Shown here piece by piece: positions 1-6,110 of a DNA stretch of 6,986 nucleotides. The stretch lies in NCBI GenBank assembly GCA_012036325.1, contig JAAUPC010000185.1, forward strand, positions 1-6,986. The letters run 5' to 3'. Position numbers and translations under genes: made by a program. Within the stretch, counting starts at the first letter, position 1. Each line of letters starts with the position of its first letter. Under the pieces are notes generated by a model. That model had not been told where the DNA came from, searched no databases, and saw nothing but the letters and a program-made list of their open reading frames with translations. This stretch comes from Paracoccaceae bacterium. Lineage in GTDB: Bacteria > Pseudomonadota > Alphaproteobacteria > Rhodobacterales > Rhodobacteraceae.

Positions 1-1277
1 CACCTTCGGCGCGCTCATAGACCATCACATGCGCGGGGGCCAAACCATCCGCCCGCAGGTCAACTTCGTTTGCCGTTGCAAACAGGATTGCGCCCGGGGA
101 TCGCCACCATGCCTTCCGGGCTGACGCCCGACGGCAGGATCTGCTTCAGCACCGGGGCGGCAGGATCGGTCAAGTCATAGACCGCGATCAGTGAAGCACG
201 CTCGGACGCGACAAACAGATGCGGCACGCCGTCGAAGACCGCCACCTCCACCGATTCCAGTTCCACGCCCTTGGAGTTGCGGTTGTCCGGGTAATGCCCC
301 ATCGCCACCATTTCACGTTCCAGGCTCAAGACGGATTCGTAGACCACGGTGCCATCGCGGTTGAAGATCGTGAAGCCGCGCGATCCGCCTTCATAATCGC
401 CCTCGTTGGCGACGACGAAATGGTTCGCATCCACCCATTTCACCGCGTCGGGTTCCCGCAGCGCGCCCGCCTTTTCCCCGGTCAGGTCAATCCGCCCGTC
501 CCGCTTGGTGTCGATCCCGGTCAGGTCCACTGCGCCCGCGCTGAAATGGCCGGACACCACCCCATCCGCGCCGATCACCACGATGTGGTTGTTTTCCTGC
601 AAGGTGACGACAATCTCACCGGCGTCGTTGATGTCCAGATATTCCGGCTCCGGGTCATCCCCTGCGACGGCAGCAAATCCGGTCATCTCGATCCGCTGCA
701 ACGCGCCGCAATCGACCGCGCCACCGGTGATCGGCAGCATGACGACATAGCCCGCAGGCATCTGCGGGATGGCACCGTCGTTCACCTCTTCATCCCGCTC
801 ATTCTCGACCGCGACGGCCAGGAAGGACCCGTCCTTCGCCTTTGCCACCGCATCAGGCTGCCCGCCGATGTCACATTCCGCCACCACGGCCTTGGTCGCC
901 GGGTCAACCGTCAAGACCTTGCCCGAAGGGGCGGTAAAGCTTTCGCTGGTGTTCACCCCGGCAAAGATCATGTTGCCGATGAAAACCGCCGTCGTCGGCT
1001 CACCCCCCATGTCGATGTTGCCCAAGGGTTTCGGTGCCTTGGGGTCGGAGATGTCGACCAGCCCAACCACGCCCAAGGGGCTGTCGGTATAGACCAGCAT
1101 CATCCCGTCTTCGCTGGCGCTGATGATCTCGGCGCTGGTCTCGCGGGCCGTATCCTCACCCGCGGCCATGTTGGACGGCGTGGCAAAGCTGGCCACCCGG
1201 TTGAACACCGGCTCGGCGCTGGCGGGCAGCGCGCTGGCAAGGGCAAGGGCTGAGGTCAGGCACAATCTGAAATGCAT
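1..1277 (-). CDS. Secreted phytase-like / choice-of-anchor I beta-propeller protein, N-terminal part, frameshifted near base 87
   Basis: The protein starts with a clear Sec signal peptide (positive MHFR, hydrophobic core, ASA cleavage site near residue 21), so it is probably periplasmic or secreted. The mature part has propeller-like repeats such as LVDISDP near residue 73, PEYLDI, a REPDAV segment, ANEGDYEGG, GVELESVEV and SPEGMVAIPGRN. This series is typical of the 'esterase-like activity of phytase'/choice-of-anchor I proteins, which are usually much longer and carry a C-terminal phytase-like domain; that domain would lie left of base 1. The substrate is not known from sequence. The start at 1277 has an AAGGA ribosome site 8 bases upstream (1286-1290). 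The reading frame ends at a stop at 60, but the family sequence continues in another frame as NLFATANEVDLRADG through base 1, so there is one extra base (or two missing) around 84-89. This could be a sequencing error or a real mutation. It lies 83 bp downstream of creatinase on the same strand. Family call fairly sure; enzymatic role unsure. Confidence 0.75.
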
Positions 1278-1278
1278 C

Positions 1279-1309
1279 GGGGCGGTCCTTTCGCTGAAAG
1301 TCCCGCCCC
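1279..1309 (-). promoter_or_regulatory. Leader hairpin covering the ribosome binding site of the phytase-like gene
   Basis: Read on the minus strand this 31-base stretch folds as GGGGCGG, GA, CTTTC, loop AGC, GAAAG, GA, CCGCCCC. That is a 7-bp and a 5-bp stem separated by a symmetric tandem GA/GA mismatch, a pair known to be stable in RNA. The AAGGA ribosome site is inside the right arm and the ATG follows one base after the helix. The pairing is directly visible. That it controls translation (thermometer, protein or small-RNA switch) is inference. Confidence 0.55.
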
Positions 1310-1336
1310 GAGTGATCCTTGCCTGTAACGTCCCGA

Positions 1337-1363
1337 TGACGCTGAAACGACGTTTCGGTGTCA
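1337..1363 (-). repeat. Imperfect inverted repeat at the end of the creatinase gene
   Basis: GAAACG and CGTTTC flank a single base (centre 1350). The arms extend outward to TGAC/GTCA with two mismatches, so 11 of 13 positions pair. The creatinase stop codon (1361-1363) lies in one arm. It could slow or end transcription after creatinase, but no T-run follows, so it is not a convincing intrinsic terminator. Confidence 0.35.
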
Positions 1364-2575
1364 GCCGACCACGTTGAACGCAGGGCCATAGGGGTAATGC
1401 GTGATATCCTCGGGCTCGTCCTCGGTCACGACGAAAATGTCATGCTCCCGATACCCGCCCGCTCCCGGCATCCCTTCGGGGATCGTCAGCATCGGCTCCA
1501 TGCTGATGACCATCCCCGGTTCCAGCACCGTGTCGATATCCTCGCGCAGCTCCAGCGCCGCCTCGCGGCCATAGTAGTGCGACAGGATCCCGAACGAATG
1601 CCCATAGCCGAAGGTCCGGTACTGCAGCATCTGCCGCTCGGCCAGGAACTCGTTGATCTTCATGGTGATCTCGGCGCAGCTGGCACCGGGCCTCAGAAGC
1701 TTCATCCCGAATTCATGGCTGTCGATGTTGGTCTGCCAGACCCGCATGCTGGCATCGTCCACCTCACCCACAAACAGCGTCCGCTCCAGCGCGGTGTAAT
1801 AGCCGCTGATCATCGGAAAGCAGTTGAGGCTGAGGATGTCGCCGTGGCGAAGCTTCCGGTTCGTCACCGGGTTATGCGCGCCGTCGGTGTTGATGCCCGA
1901 CTGGAACCACACCCAGGTATCCCGGTATTCCGCATCCGGAAAGCGTTTGGCGATCTCGCGCTCCATCGCGTCCCGGCCTGCAATGCTGATCTCCAGCTCC
2001 GTCGCGCCCACCGCAATCGCCTCACGGATCGCATAGCCGCCCACATCGGCGACATTCGCCCCATGCTTGATCAGCGCAATCTCGGCCGGGGATTTCGTCA
2101 TCCGCTGGTGCATCGTCGCAGGCGCGATATCCATGCCGCGCTTTGGTTTCAGGAAAGTGTTGAACTTCTCGGCCCGCTCCATCGTCAGATGGTCCGCCTC
2201 ACAGCCCACTGCCTTGCCCGTCCCGGTGACCGAGGCCACCGCACGCCACATGTTGTCCCGCGCCCAGTCGGTATAGGTGATGTTGTCCCCGATTGACCGC
2301 CGCCACGGCTGACCCGCATCAATCCCCGCGCTGATGGTCACGCATTCGGTTTTCGTCACCACACAGGCGTAAGGCCGACCAAAGCTGCAATAGAGGAAAC
2401 CCGAATAATAGGCCACGTTGTGCATGCTGGTCAGGACGACCGCGTCCAGATCATGCATCGCCATGATCTCGCGCAGACCCTCAAGCCGGTCATGGTATTC
2501 CTGGTCGGCGAAGGGCAGGGTGTCCTTCTTGCCGCCATTGTGAAAGCGGTACATCTCGGGGCGGTTCAACGACAT
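1361..2575 (-). CDS. Creatinase (creatine amidinohydrolase, EC 3.5.3.3)
   Basis: This 404-aa protein hydrolyses creatine to sarcosine and urea; it is expected to be a cytoplasmic homodimer. It matches the remembered Pseudomonas putida creatinase (403 aa) along its whole length. Shared blocks include YCSFGRPYA (62-70), GQPWRRS, YTDWARDN, WFQSGINTDGAHNPVT (223-238), ILSLNCFPMISGYYTALERT (247-266), LQYRTFGYGHSFG, SHYYGREA, LEPGMVISMEPM (351-362) and GAGGYREHD. It has the pita-bread (M24-like) fold, but creatinase is not metal dependent. The residues matching the catalytic His232, Glu262 and Glu358 are His234, Glu264 and Glu360, all present. The ATG at 2575 has GAGG (2583-2586) 7 bases upstream. 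Sarcosine oxidase and creatininase genes, its usual pathway partners, are not in this window. A generic Xaa-Pro peptidase call is much less likely given the creatinase-specific blocks. Confidence 0.95.
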   Translation of the reverse strand: MSLNRPEMYRFHNGGKKDTLPFADQEYHDRLEGLREIMAMHDLDAVVLTSMHNVAYYSGFLYCSFGRPYACVVTKTECVTISAGIDAGQPWRRSIGDNITYTDWARDNMWRAVASVTGTGKAVGCEADHLTMERAEKFNTFLKPKRGMDIAPATMHQRMTKSPAEIALIKHGANVADVGGYAIREAIAVGATELEISIAGRDAMEREIAKRFPDAEYRDTWVWFQSGINTDGAHNPVTNRKLRHGDILSLNCFPMISGYYTALERTLFVGEVDDASMRVWQTNIDSHEFGMKLLRPGASCAEITMKINEFLAERQMLQYRTFGYGHSFGILSHYYGREAALELREDIDTVLEPGMVISMEPMLTIPEGMPGAGGYREHDIFVVTEDEPEDITHYPYGPAFNVVG

Positions 2576-2812
2576 TTCCAGACCTCATCGCATGGGGGCT
2601 GGCCAAGGCGCAGGACCCCCGAAAGGTCCCGGCGTACAGGACGGACGCAAGCGGGGCTTGCAAGCGTTGGGGCCAAGGCCCCTGCGGCGACGCCATCGCC
2701 ACGGCTTGGCCTCTTTTTGCGCGCTTGCAACAAATCGCGCAAGCGGCTTTGCGACCCTTGCGGCCCGCTTTTGCGACCCCATCTTAAGCCGGCAACAGGA
2801 ATGGAGAACGCG
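2576..2812. promoter_or_regulatory. Divergent intergenic region with repeated GCAAGCG motifs
   Basis: This 237-bp gap separates divergently transcribed creatinase and zinc-ribbon genes and must hold promoters for both. I see no convincing sigma-70 pair. It holds four copies of the heptamer GCAAGCG: direct at 2647-2653, 2660-2666 and 2739-2745, and inverted at 2722-2728. The last two form a 7-bp stem with a 10-base loop. It also has the palindrome GCTTGCAAGC (2656-2665), the inverted repeat GGGGCC-AA-GGCCCC (2669-2682) and two copies of TTTGCGACCC (2748-2757, 2770-2779) spaced 22 bp apart. Operator function is inferred from repetition only. Confidence 0.5.
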
Positions 2813-3172
2813 ATGCGCTGCCCGGTCGATGGTGAAACTCTGGTGATGACCGAACGCTACGGCATCGAGATCGATTATTGCCCGAAATGCCGCGGTGTCT
2901 GGCTGGACCGGGGCGAGCTGGACAAGATCATCGAACGGGCCTTGGCCGAGGCCGATGGCACCGCGCCCTCCCGGTCTGCACCGGCCGCACCGATCAGCGC
3001 CGCCCCTCCCCGGCAACAGGCGGCCCCGGTTTACCAGCCCGAACCCCAGCGTGCCCAGCAATCCTATCGTGAAGATGACCGGCGTCGCCGTGATGATGAC
3101 GATGACGGCTACCGGCAGGGCTACAAGAAGAAGCGCCGCGAAAGCTTCTTGTCCGACCTTTTCGACTTCTGA
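2813..3172 (+). CDS. Small zinc-ribbon (TFIIB-type zf) domain protein
   Basis: A 119-aa protein with an N-terminal zf-TFIIB-like domain (residues 1-42): CPVDG at 3-7, then YCPKCRGVWLDRGELDKI at 22-39. Only three of the usual four cysteines are visible (C3, C23, C26). Asp6 sits where the second cysteine would be, a variant I recall from alphaproteobacterial members. A Pro/Ala/Gln-rich linker (about 50-84) follows, then a strongly charged Arg/Asp stretch (86-98), a basic KKKRR (105-109) and a conserved-looking hydrophobic tail SFLSDLFDF. The function of this family is unknown; nucleic-acid or protein binding is plausible but not shown. I chose the ATG at 2813 over 2801 because GGAG (2803-2806) is 6 bases before it and family members begin M-x-CP. 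It is transcribed away from creatinase and followed by the palindrome array. Confidence 0.9.
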   Translation: MRCPVDGETLVMTERYGIEIDYCPKCRGVWLDRGELDKIIERALAEADGTAPSRSAPAAPISAAPPRQQAAPVYQPEPQRAQQSYREDDRRRRDDDDDGYRQGYKKKRRESFLSDLFDF

Positions 3173-3181
3173 CGCCGCAAG

Positions 3182-3248
3182 CCGGAATTTTCGAAAATTC
3201 CGGGCCGGAGCCTTCAAAGGCTCCGGTGCGATTTCTTTGAAGAAATCG
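3182..3248. repeat. Array of three consecutive perfect palindromes after the zinc-ribbon gene
   Basis: Three hairpins stand almost end to end. At 3182-3203, CCGGAATTTT pairs with AAAATTCCGG around CG... read as a 22-bp palindrome. At 3205-3226, CCGGAGCCTT pairs with AAGGCTCCGG around CA. At 3229-3248, CGATTTCTT pairs with AAGAAATCG around TG. The gaps are one and two bases, and the first two share CCGGA/TCCGG ends. The array starts 10 bases after the zinc-ribbon stop, so it could end or protect that transcript, but no T-run follows. From memory, similar hairpin strings occur between genes in Rhodobacterales; not checked. Confidence 0.85.
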
Positions 3249-3306
3249 ACCGCCCCTCGCGGCATGAAGGCCCAGTCGCCCATAAAGCGAACACCCCTCC
3301 GACCGT

Positions 3307-3335
3307 TTGCGCTTCCATCGCATCCGGCGCTATCC
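3307..3335 (+). promoter_or_regulatory. Possible sigma-70 promoter of the cupin-peptidase unit
   Basis: TTGCGC (3307-3312) and CTATCC (3330-3335) are separated by exactly 17 bases, resembling the alphaproteobacterial TTGAC/CTAT pattern, and lie just upstream of the cupin ribosome site. This is a motif match by eye only. The rest of the gap between the palindrome array and the cupin start shows nothing I can name. Confidence 0.4.
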
Positions 3336-3363
3336 TCCGCCCGCGCAGCCCGGAGGCTTTTCC

Positions 3364-3714
3364 ATGACACCAATCAATCTGGCCGAAAAGCTTTCGCAGT
3401 TCAGCGCTCACTGGTCCCCAAAGATCGTCGGTGCCTTCAACGGCCATGACCTGATGGTCGTGAAGGTGCTGGGCGAGTTCGTCTGGCACGACCACCCCGA
3501 CACCGATGATTTCTTCATGGTCCTGTTGGGTGAGTTGATGATCGACCTGCCCGACGGCACCGTCACCCTGACCCCGGGTGAGGTTTTCGTGGTGCCGAAG
3601 GGCATGCAGCATCGCCCCCGCGCTGTGGTCGAAACCCACCTTCTGCTGATCGAACCCGCTGGCACGCCAAACACCGGCGATCCAGCCACTGCGGTGACCA
3701 AGGTCCAGATCTGA
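3364..3714 (+). CDS. Small single-domain cupin protein
   Basis: A 116-aa protein that is one cupin barrel. Motif 1 is WHDHPDTDDFFMVLLGEL (41-58), giving His42, His44 and Asp48 where many cupins have Glu. Motif 2 is GEVFVVPKGMQHRP (72-85), giving His83 as the fourth likely metal ligand. The end LLLIEPAGTPNTGD is characteristic of a widespread uncharacterised cupin subfamily. A metal-binding sugar, amino-acid or small-molecule role is possible; the substrate cannot be told. The ATG at 3364 has GGAGG (3352-3356) 7 bases upstream; an upstream in-frame ATG at 3307 lacks such a site. Its stop TGA overlaps the ATG of the peptidase gene (TGATG), so the two are probably translated together. Confidence 0.9.
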   Translation: MTPINLAEKLSQFSAHWSPKIVGAFNGHDLMVVKVLGEFVWHDHPDTDDFFMVLLGELMIDLPDGTVTLTPGEVFVVPKGMQHRPRAVVETHLLLIEPAGTPNTGDPATAVTKVQI

Positions 3715-4715
3715 TGCGCCCCGGCCCCCTGAACCTCATCACCGATGTCCCCGGCCTGCGCGTCGGCAATGCACAGGACCCCGGGTTGCGTTCGGGCGTG
3801 ACGGTTCTGACCGCCGAAAAACCCTTCACCGCCGCCGTGCATGTGATGGGCGGTGCGCCCGGCACGCGGGAGACGGACCTGCTGGCCCCCGACAAACTGG
3901 TCGACCATGTCGATGCCCTTTTCCTTTCGGGCGGGTCGGCCTTCGGGCTTGATGCGGGTACCGGCATCATGGCGGGGCTTCGTGACATGGGGCGGGGCTT
4001 TGCCGTTGGGCCGGTGCGGGTGCCCATCGTGCCAGGGGCGATCCTCTTTGACCTCTTGAACGGCGGGGACAAGCATTGGGATCACAGCCCCTATCCCGCC
4101 CTTGGCCGCGCGGCGCTGGTGGCCGCTGGTACGGACTTTGCGCTTGGCACGGCGGGGGCGGGGTTCGGTGCGATGACCGGCACGTTGAAAGGCGGGCTCG
4201 GGTCGGCCTCTTGCGTCCTGCCTTCGGGCATCACCCTGGGCGCGTTGGTGGCGGTCAATGCGCTGGGCTCTGCCACCGTGGACGAGACAGGCCAGTTCTG
4301 GGCCGCCCCCTGGGAAGAGGGGGATGAGTTCGGCGGCCTCGGCCCCGCGCCGATACTGCCGCATGACGCCCCCATCCCGCGAAAACGGATGGGAGAGTGC
4401 ACGACCATCGCCATCGTCGCCACCGATGCGGCGCTGACGAAGGCACAGGCGCAGCGCATGGCCGTGGCCGCGCATGATGGAATGGCCCGGGCGCTGGTGC
4501 CCTCGCACACGCCCTTGGACGGCGATCTGGTGTTCAGCGTCTCAACCGGGGGGCGGGCGATGAAGGACCCGCTAACCGACACATTCCAGATCGGCCACGC
4601 CGCCGCCGCCTGCCTTGCCCGCGCCATCGCCCGGGCGGTGTTTCTGGCCGAAGCGCAGCCGGGCGATCTGCAACCGACGTGGCAAGGCGCGTTTGCAAAG
4701 GTTAAGAAATCCTAA
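3714..4715 (+). CDS. P1 family (DmpA/NylC-like) N-terminal-nucleophile peptidase
   Basis: A 333-aa protein of the DmpA / 6-aminohexanoate-oligomer hydrolase (NylC) group, peptidase family S58. These enzymes are made as one chain and cut themselves into two subunits, exposing a Thr or Ser as the nucleophile. Family landmarks visible are DVPGLRVGN (11-19), SGGSAFGLDAGTGIM (72-86), VPIVPGAILFDL (103-114), GAGFGAMTG with KGGLGSAS (148-166), VNALG (181-185) and TTIAIVATDA (230-239). The predicted cut is between Cys229 and Thr230, with Thr230 as nucleophile. The residue before the cut is usually Asn in the members I recall, so Cys is unusual. No signal peptide is seen, so it is probably cytoplasmic. 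Likely substrates are short or beta-amino peptides or amides, unproven. AAGG (3700-3703) lies 10 bases upstream, inside the cupin gene. The TAA stop is at 4713-4715. Confidence 0.92.
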   Translation: MRPGPLNLITDVPGLRVGNAQDPGLRSGVTVLTAEKPFTAAVHVMGGAPGTRETDLLAPDKLVDHVDALFLSGGSAFGLDAGTGIMAGLRDMGRGFAVGPVRVPIVPGAILFDLLNGGDKHWDHSPYPALGRAALVAAGTDFALGTAGAGFGAMTGTLKGGLGSASCVLPSGITLGALVAVNALGSATVDETGQFWAAPWEEGDEFGGLGPAPILPHDAPIPRKRMGECTTIAIVATDAALTKAQAQRMAVAAHDGMARALVPSHTPLDGDLVFSVSTGGRAMKDPLTDTFQIGHAAAACLARAIARAVFLAEAQPGDLQPTWQGAFAKVKKS

Positions 4716-4753
4716 ACGCCCGCAGACAACATTTTGATTTAAAACAGTTTTCG

Positions 4754-4773
4754 AAAAATGTCCACCGTGGACA
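4754..4773 (-). terminator. Intrinsic terminator of the pgsA-moaD-moaE operon
   Basis: Directly after the moaE stop codon, the minus strand reads TGTCCAC-G-GTGGACA followed by TTTTT, a 7-bp hairpin plus U-run, as in a Rho-independent terminator. On the plus strand the same spot has a weaker 7-bp ACATTTT/AAAATGT pairing (4729-4761) with no U-run, so termination of the converging peptidase gene is less certain. Confidence 0.75.
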
Positions 4774-5211
4774 CTACCAACGTTTCAACGCCTCTTCATC
4801 GGCATCCTTCGCCGCCACCCAGGTTTCGCCCCCATCCCGGCTTTCTTTCTTCCAGAACGGCGCGCGGGATTTCAGGTAGTCCATCAGAAACTCCGCCGCC
4901 GCGAAAGCATCGCCCCGGTGCGGGGCGGCCGTGGCGACCATCATGATCGCCTCTCCCGGTTTCAAGGACCCGTAGCGATGGATCACCAGGGCGTCGGCCA
5001 GCGACCAGCGGCGGACAGCTTCCTCCACGATCCCAGAAATCGCCCTCTCGGTCATGCCGGGGTAGTGCTCGATGTCCATCGCCGTCAGCCCCTCATCCGG
5101 CCGGACGATCCCCGTGAAGGTCACCACCGCCCCGGCCCCCTCGGCCCCCGAGGTGAAGGCCTCAACCTCGGCCCCAAGGTCGAACGGGGCGGATTGAACC
5201 GCGACCTTCAT
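4774..5211 (-). CDS. moaE: Molybdopterin synthase catalytic subunit MoaE
   Basis: This 145-aa protein is the large subunit of molybdopterin synthase. It uses the thiocarboxylated C-terminus of MoaD to add two sulfurs to precursor Z (cPMP) during molybdenum cofactor synthesis in the cytoplasm. Full length compared with E. coli MoaE (150 aa) and ends with the same KRW. Conserved features are FTGIVR (32-37), HYPGM (49-53), HRYGSLKPGE (78-87), HRGDAF (98-103), and DYLK with APFWKKE. Lys114 and Lys121 match the catalytic lysines 119 and 126 of E. coli, with the same 7-residue spacing. The start at 5211 overlaps the moaD stop (ATGA), so translation is coupled to moaD. The stop is TAG, with a terminator right behind it. 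Confidence 0.97.
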   Translation of the reverse strand: MKVAVQSAPFDLGAEVEAFTSGAEGAGAVVTFTGIVRPDEGLTAMDIEHYPGMTERAISGIVEEAVRRWSLADALVIHRYGSLKPGEAIMMVATAAPHRGDAFAAAEFLMDYLKSRAPFWKKESRDGGETWVAAKDADEEALKRW

Positions 5212-5456
5212 CCCCCGGTCATCGGCGGGAAGAAGGCCACCTCACGCACCCCGGCAAGGGGGGCGTCGAAGCTGGACAGCTCTTGATCCAGCGCCACCCG
5301 CAGCGCCGAAAGGTCGGCGAAAGCGGCAGCGTAGCGTTCTTCCCGGGCGCGGAGTTGGGTGATCAGATCGGCCACCGTGACCGCGCTGGTTTCCAAACGC
5401 TCTCGCGGCAGCCCAATCCTTTCCCGGACCCAGGCGAAATATAGGACGTCGATCAT
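5208..5456 (-). CDS. moaD: Molybdopterin synthase sulfur carrier subunit MoaD
   Basis: An 82-aa ubiquitin-like protein that carries sulfur as a C-terminal thiocarboxylate to MoaE. It begins MIDVLYFAWVRERIG, has VADLITQL in the usual helix region, and ends FFPPMTGG with the essential Gly-Gly. The length is normal for MoaD. The start at 5456 overlaps the pgsA stop (ATGA), which supports it over an in-frame ATG further upstream inside pgsA. Its own stop overlaps the moaE start in the same way. Gene order pgsA-moaD-moaE is familiar from Rhodobacterales. Confidence 0.96.
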   Translation of the reverse strand: MIDVLYFAWVRERIGLPRERLETSAVTVADLITQLRAREERYAAAFADLSALRVALDQELSSFDAPLAGVREVAFFPPMTGG

Positions 5457-5932
5457 TTCTCGTCCCTTAAGTAGGGGAGCGATTTCGAGAAATACTCCCA
5501 CCCCGTGACGATGGTCAAAAAGGCCGCCAGCCACAGAAGCACGATCCCGACCAGGTTCGCGTAAGACGCGCAGTCGCGGTTGCCGCAGGTGCGGATCGCC
5601 TCGGCCTCACCGGCAAGGACGGCGGCGATGTGCTGTTCCGGGGTCATGCCTTCAAGGGCAAGGACGTTCAGGTAATCCAGTCCCGTCCCAAGGAAAAGCA
5701 CTGCAATCGCAACCATTTGCGCGGTGGTTTTCCATTTCGCCAGCTTCGTGACCTTCAAGAGACCGGCCTTGGACCCAAGGTATTCCCGCAGGCCGCCGAC
5801 GAACACCTCACGGAAAAGGATGACGGTGGCGGGAAGGATCAGCCAGGGGTTCATGCCGTTGTAGCCGGTGATGACCATGATCGCGATCACCACCATCGCC
5901 TTGTCGGCGATCGGGTCGAGCATCGCGCCGAA
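5453..5932 (-). CDS. pgsA: CDP-diacylglycerol--glycerol-3-phosphate 3-phosphatidyltransferase PgsA, C-terminal part only
   Basis: PgsA makes phosphatidylglycerol phosphate from CDP-diacylglycerol and glycerol-3-phosphate in the inner membrane. About 159 residues are present here: GAMLDPIADK (the GxxxDxxxD half of the CDP-alcohol phosphotransferase motif), ILFREVFVGGLREYL, KLAKWKTTAQMVAI, and hydrophobic segments such as AMVVIAIMVITGY, AQMVAIAVLFLG and LVGIVLLWLAAFLTIVTGW. A polar insert with Cys-containing TCGNRDCASY precedes the last helix. The N-terminal membrane part and the DGxxAR half of the motif are missing: upstream of FGAM the frame runs into an unrelated MFS transporter segment. The native gene should be roughly 180-230 aa, so the break is at a joint in the sequence, not a natural end. 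The stop overlaps moaD (ATGA). Confidence 0.93.
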   Translation of the reverse strand, partial: FGAMLDPIADKAMVVIAIMVITGYNGMNPWLILPATVILFREVFVGGLREYLGSKAGLLKVTKLAKWKTTAQMVAIAVLFLGTGLDYLNVLALEGMTPEQHIAAVLAGEAEAIRTCGNRDCASYANLVGIVLLWLAAFLTIVTGWEYFSKSLPYLRDEK

Positions 5933-6108
5933 GCTCCAGTCGGCCAGACCGCCGCAACTGATGCTGACCATGTTCATCACGCCGTAGCCCGTCGCGCGCA
6001 GTTCCGGTCGCGTGATCTGGCAGAGGATCGGCATGTTGTTGCAGTCGAAGAAGCCCCAGCCGAGGCCAAACACGATCAGAAATGCCACGGCCATCGTCAG
6101 CGAGGAAG
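5921..6108 (-). pseudogene. MFS transporter fragment (joined in frame to pgsA)
   Basis: Read on the minus strand this encodes FLIVFGLGWGFFDCNNMPILC, then QITRPELRATGYGVMNMVSIS and CGGLADWSFGAM. The GWGFFDxNNMPILCQ and RATGYGxMN stretches are those of a C-terminal-half transmembrane region in a group of major facilitator superfamily transporters, probably sugar/organic-acid types from Bacteroidota, Planctomycetota or relatives (from memory). Only about 60 residues are present, with neither start nor stop. It shares the codons for FGAM (5921-5932) with the pgsA fragment. The other end meets a Der fragment on the opposite strand at about 6103-6113. It is a stray piece rather than a decayed gene. 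Confidence 0.75.
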
Positions 6109-6110
6109 CG

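Noticed and set aside
219..2296. Long plus-strand open frames opposite the phytase-like and creatinase genes (219-1253, 1358-2296)
   Set aside because: They are antisense to strongly recognisable genes, match no family I know, and are rich in His/Arg/Pro as expected from the reverse of high-GC coding sequence.
1361..2575. Xaa-Pro aminopeptidase / prolidase
   Set aside because: Although the fold is shared, the sequence carries creatinase-specific blocks and all three catalytic residues at matching spacing.
2420..3172. A 250-aa version of the zinc-ribbon protein starting at 2420
   Set aside because: The extra N-terminus is antisense to creatinase and the intergenic repeats. The ATG at 2813 has a good ribosome site and fits the family start.
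3408..4508. Minus-strand 366-aa open frame opposite the cupin and peptidase
   Set aside because: It runs antisense across two real genes and has shadow-like Arg/Gly/His composition with no recognisable domain.
5208..5534. A 108-aa MoaD starting at 5534
   Set aside because: The extension lies inside pgsA coding sequence; the ATG at 5456 gives the usual MoaD length and the ATGA overlap.
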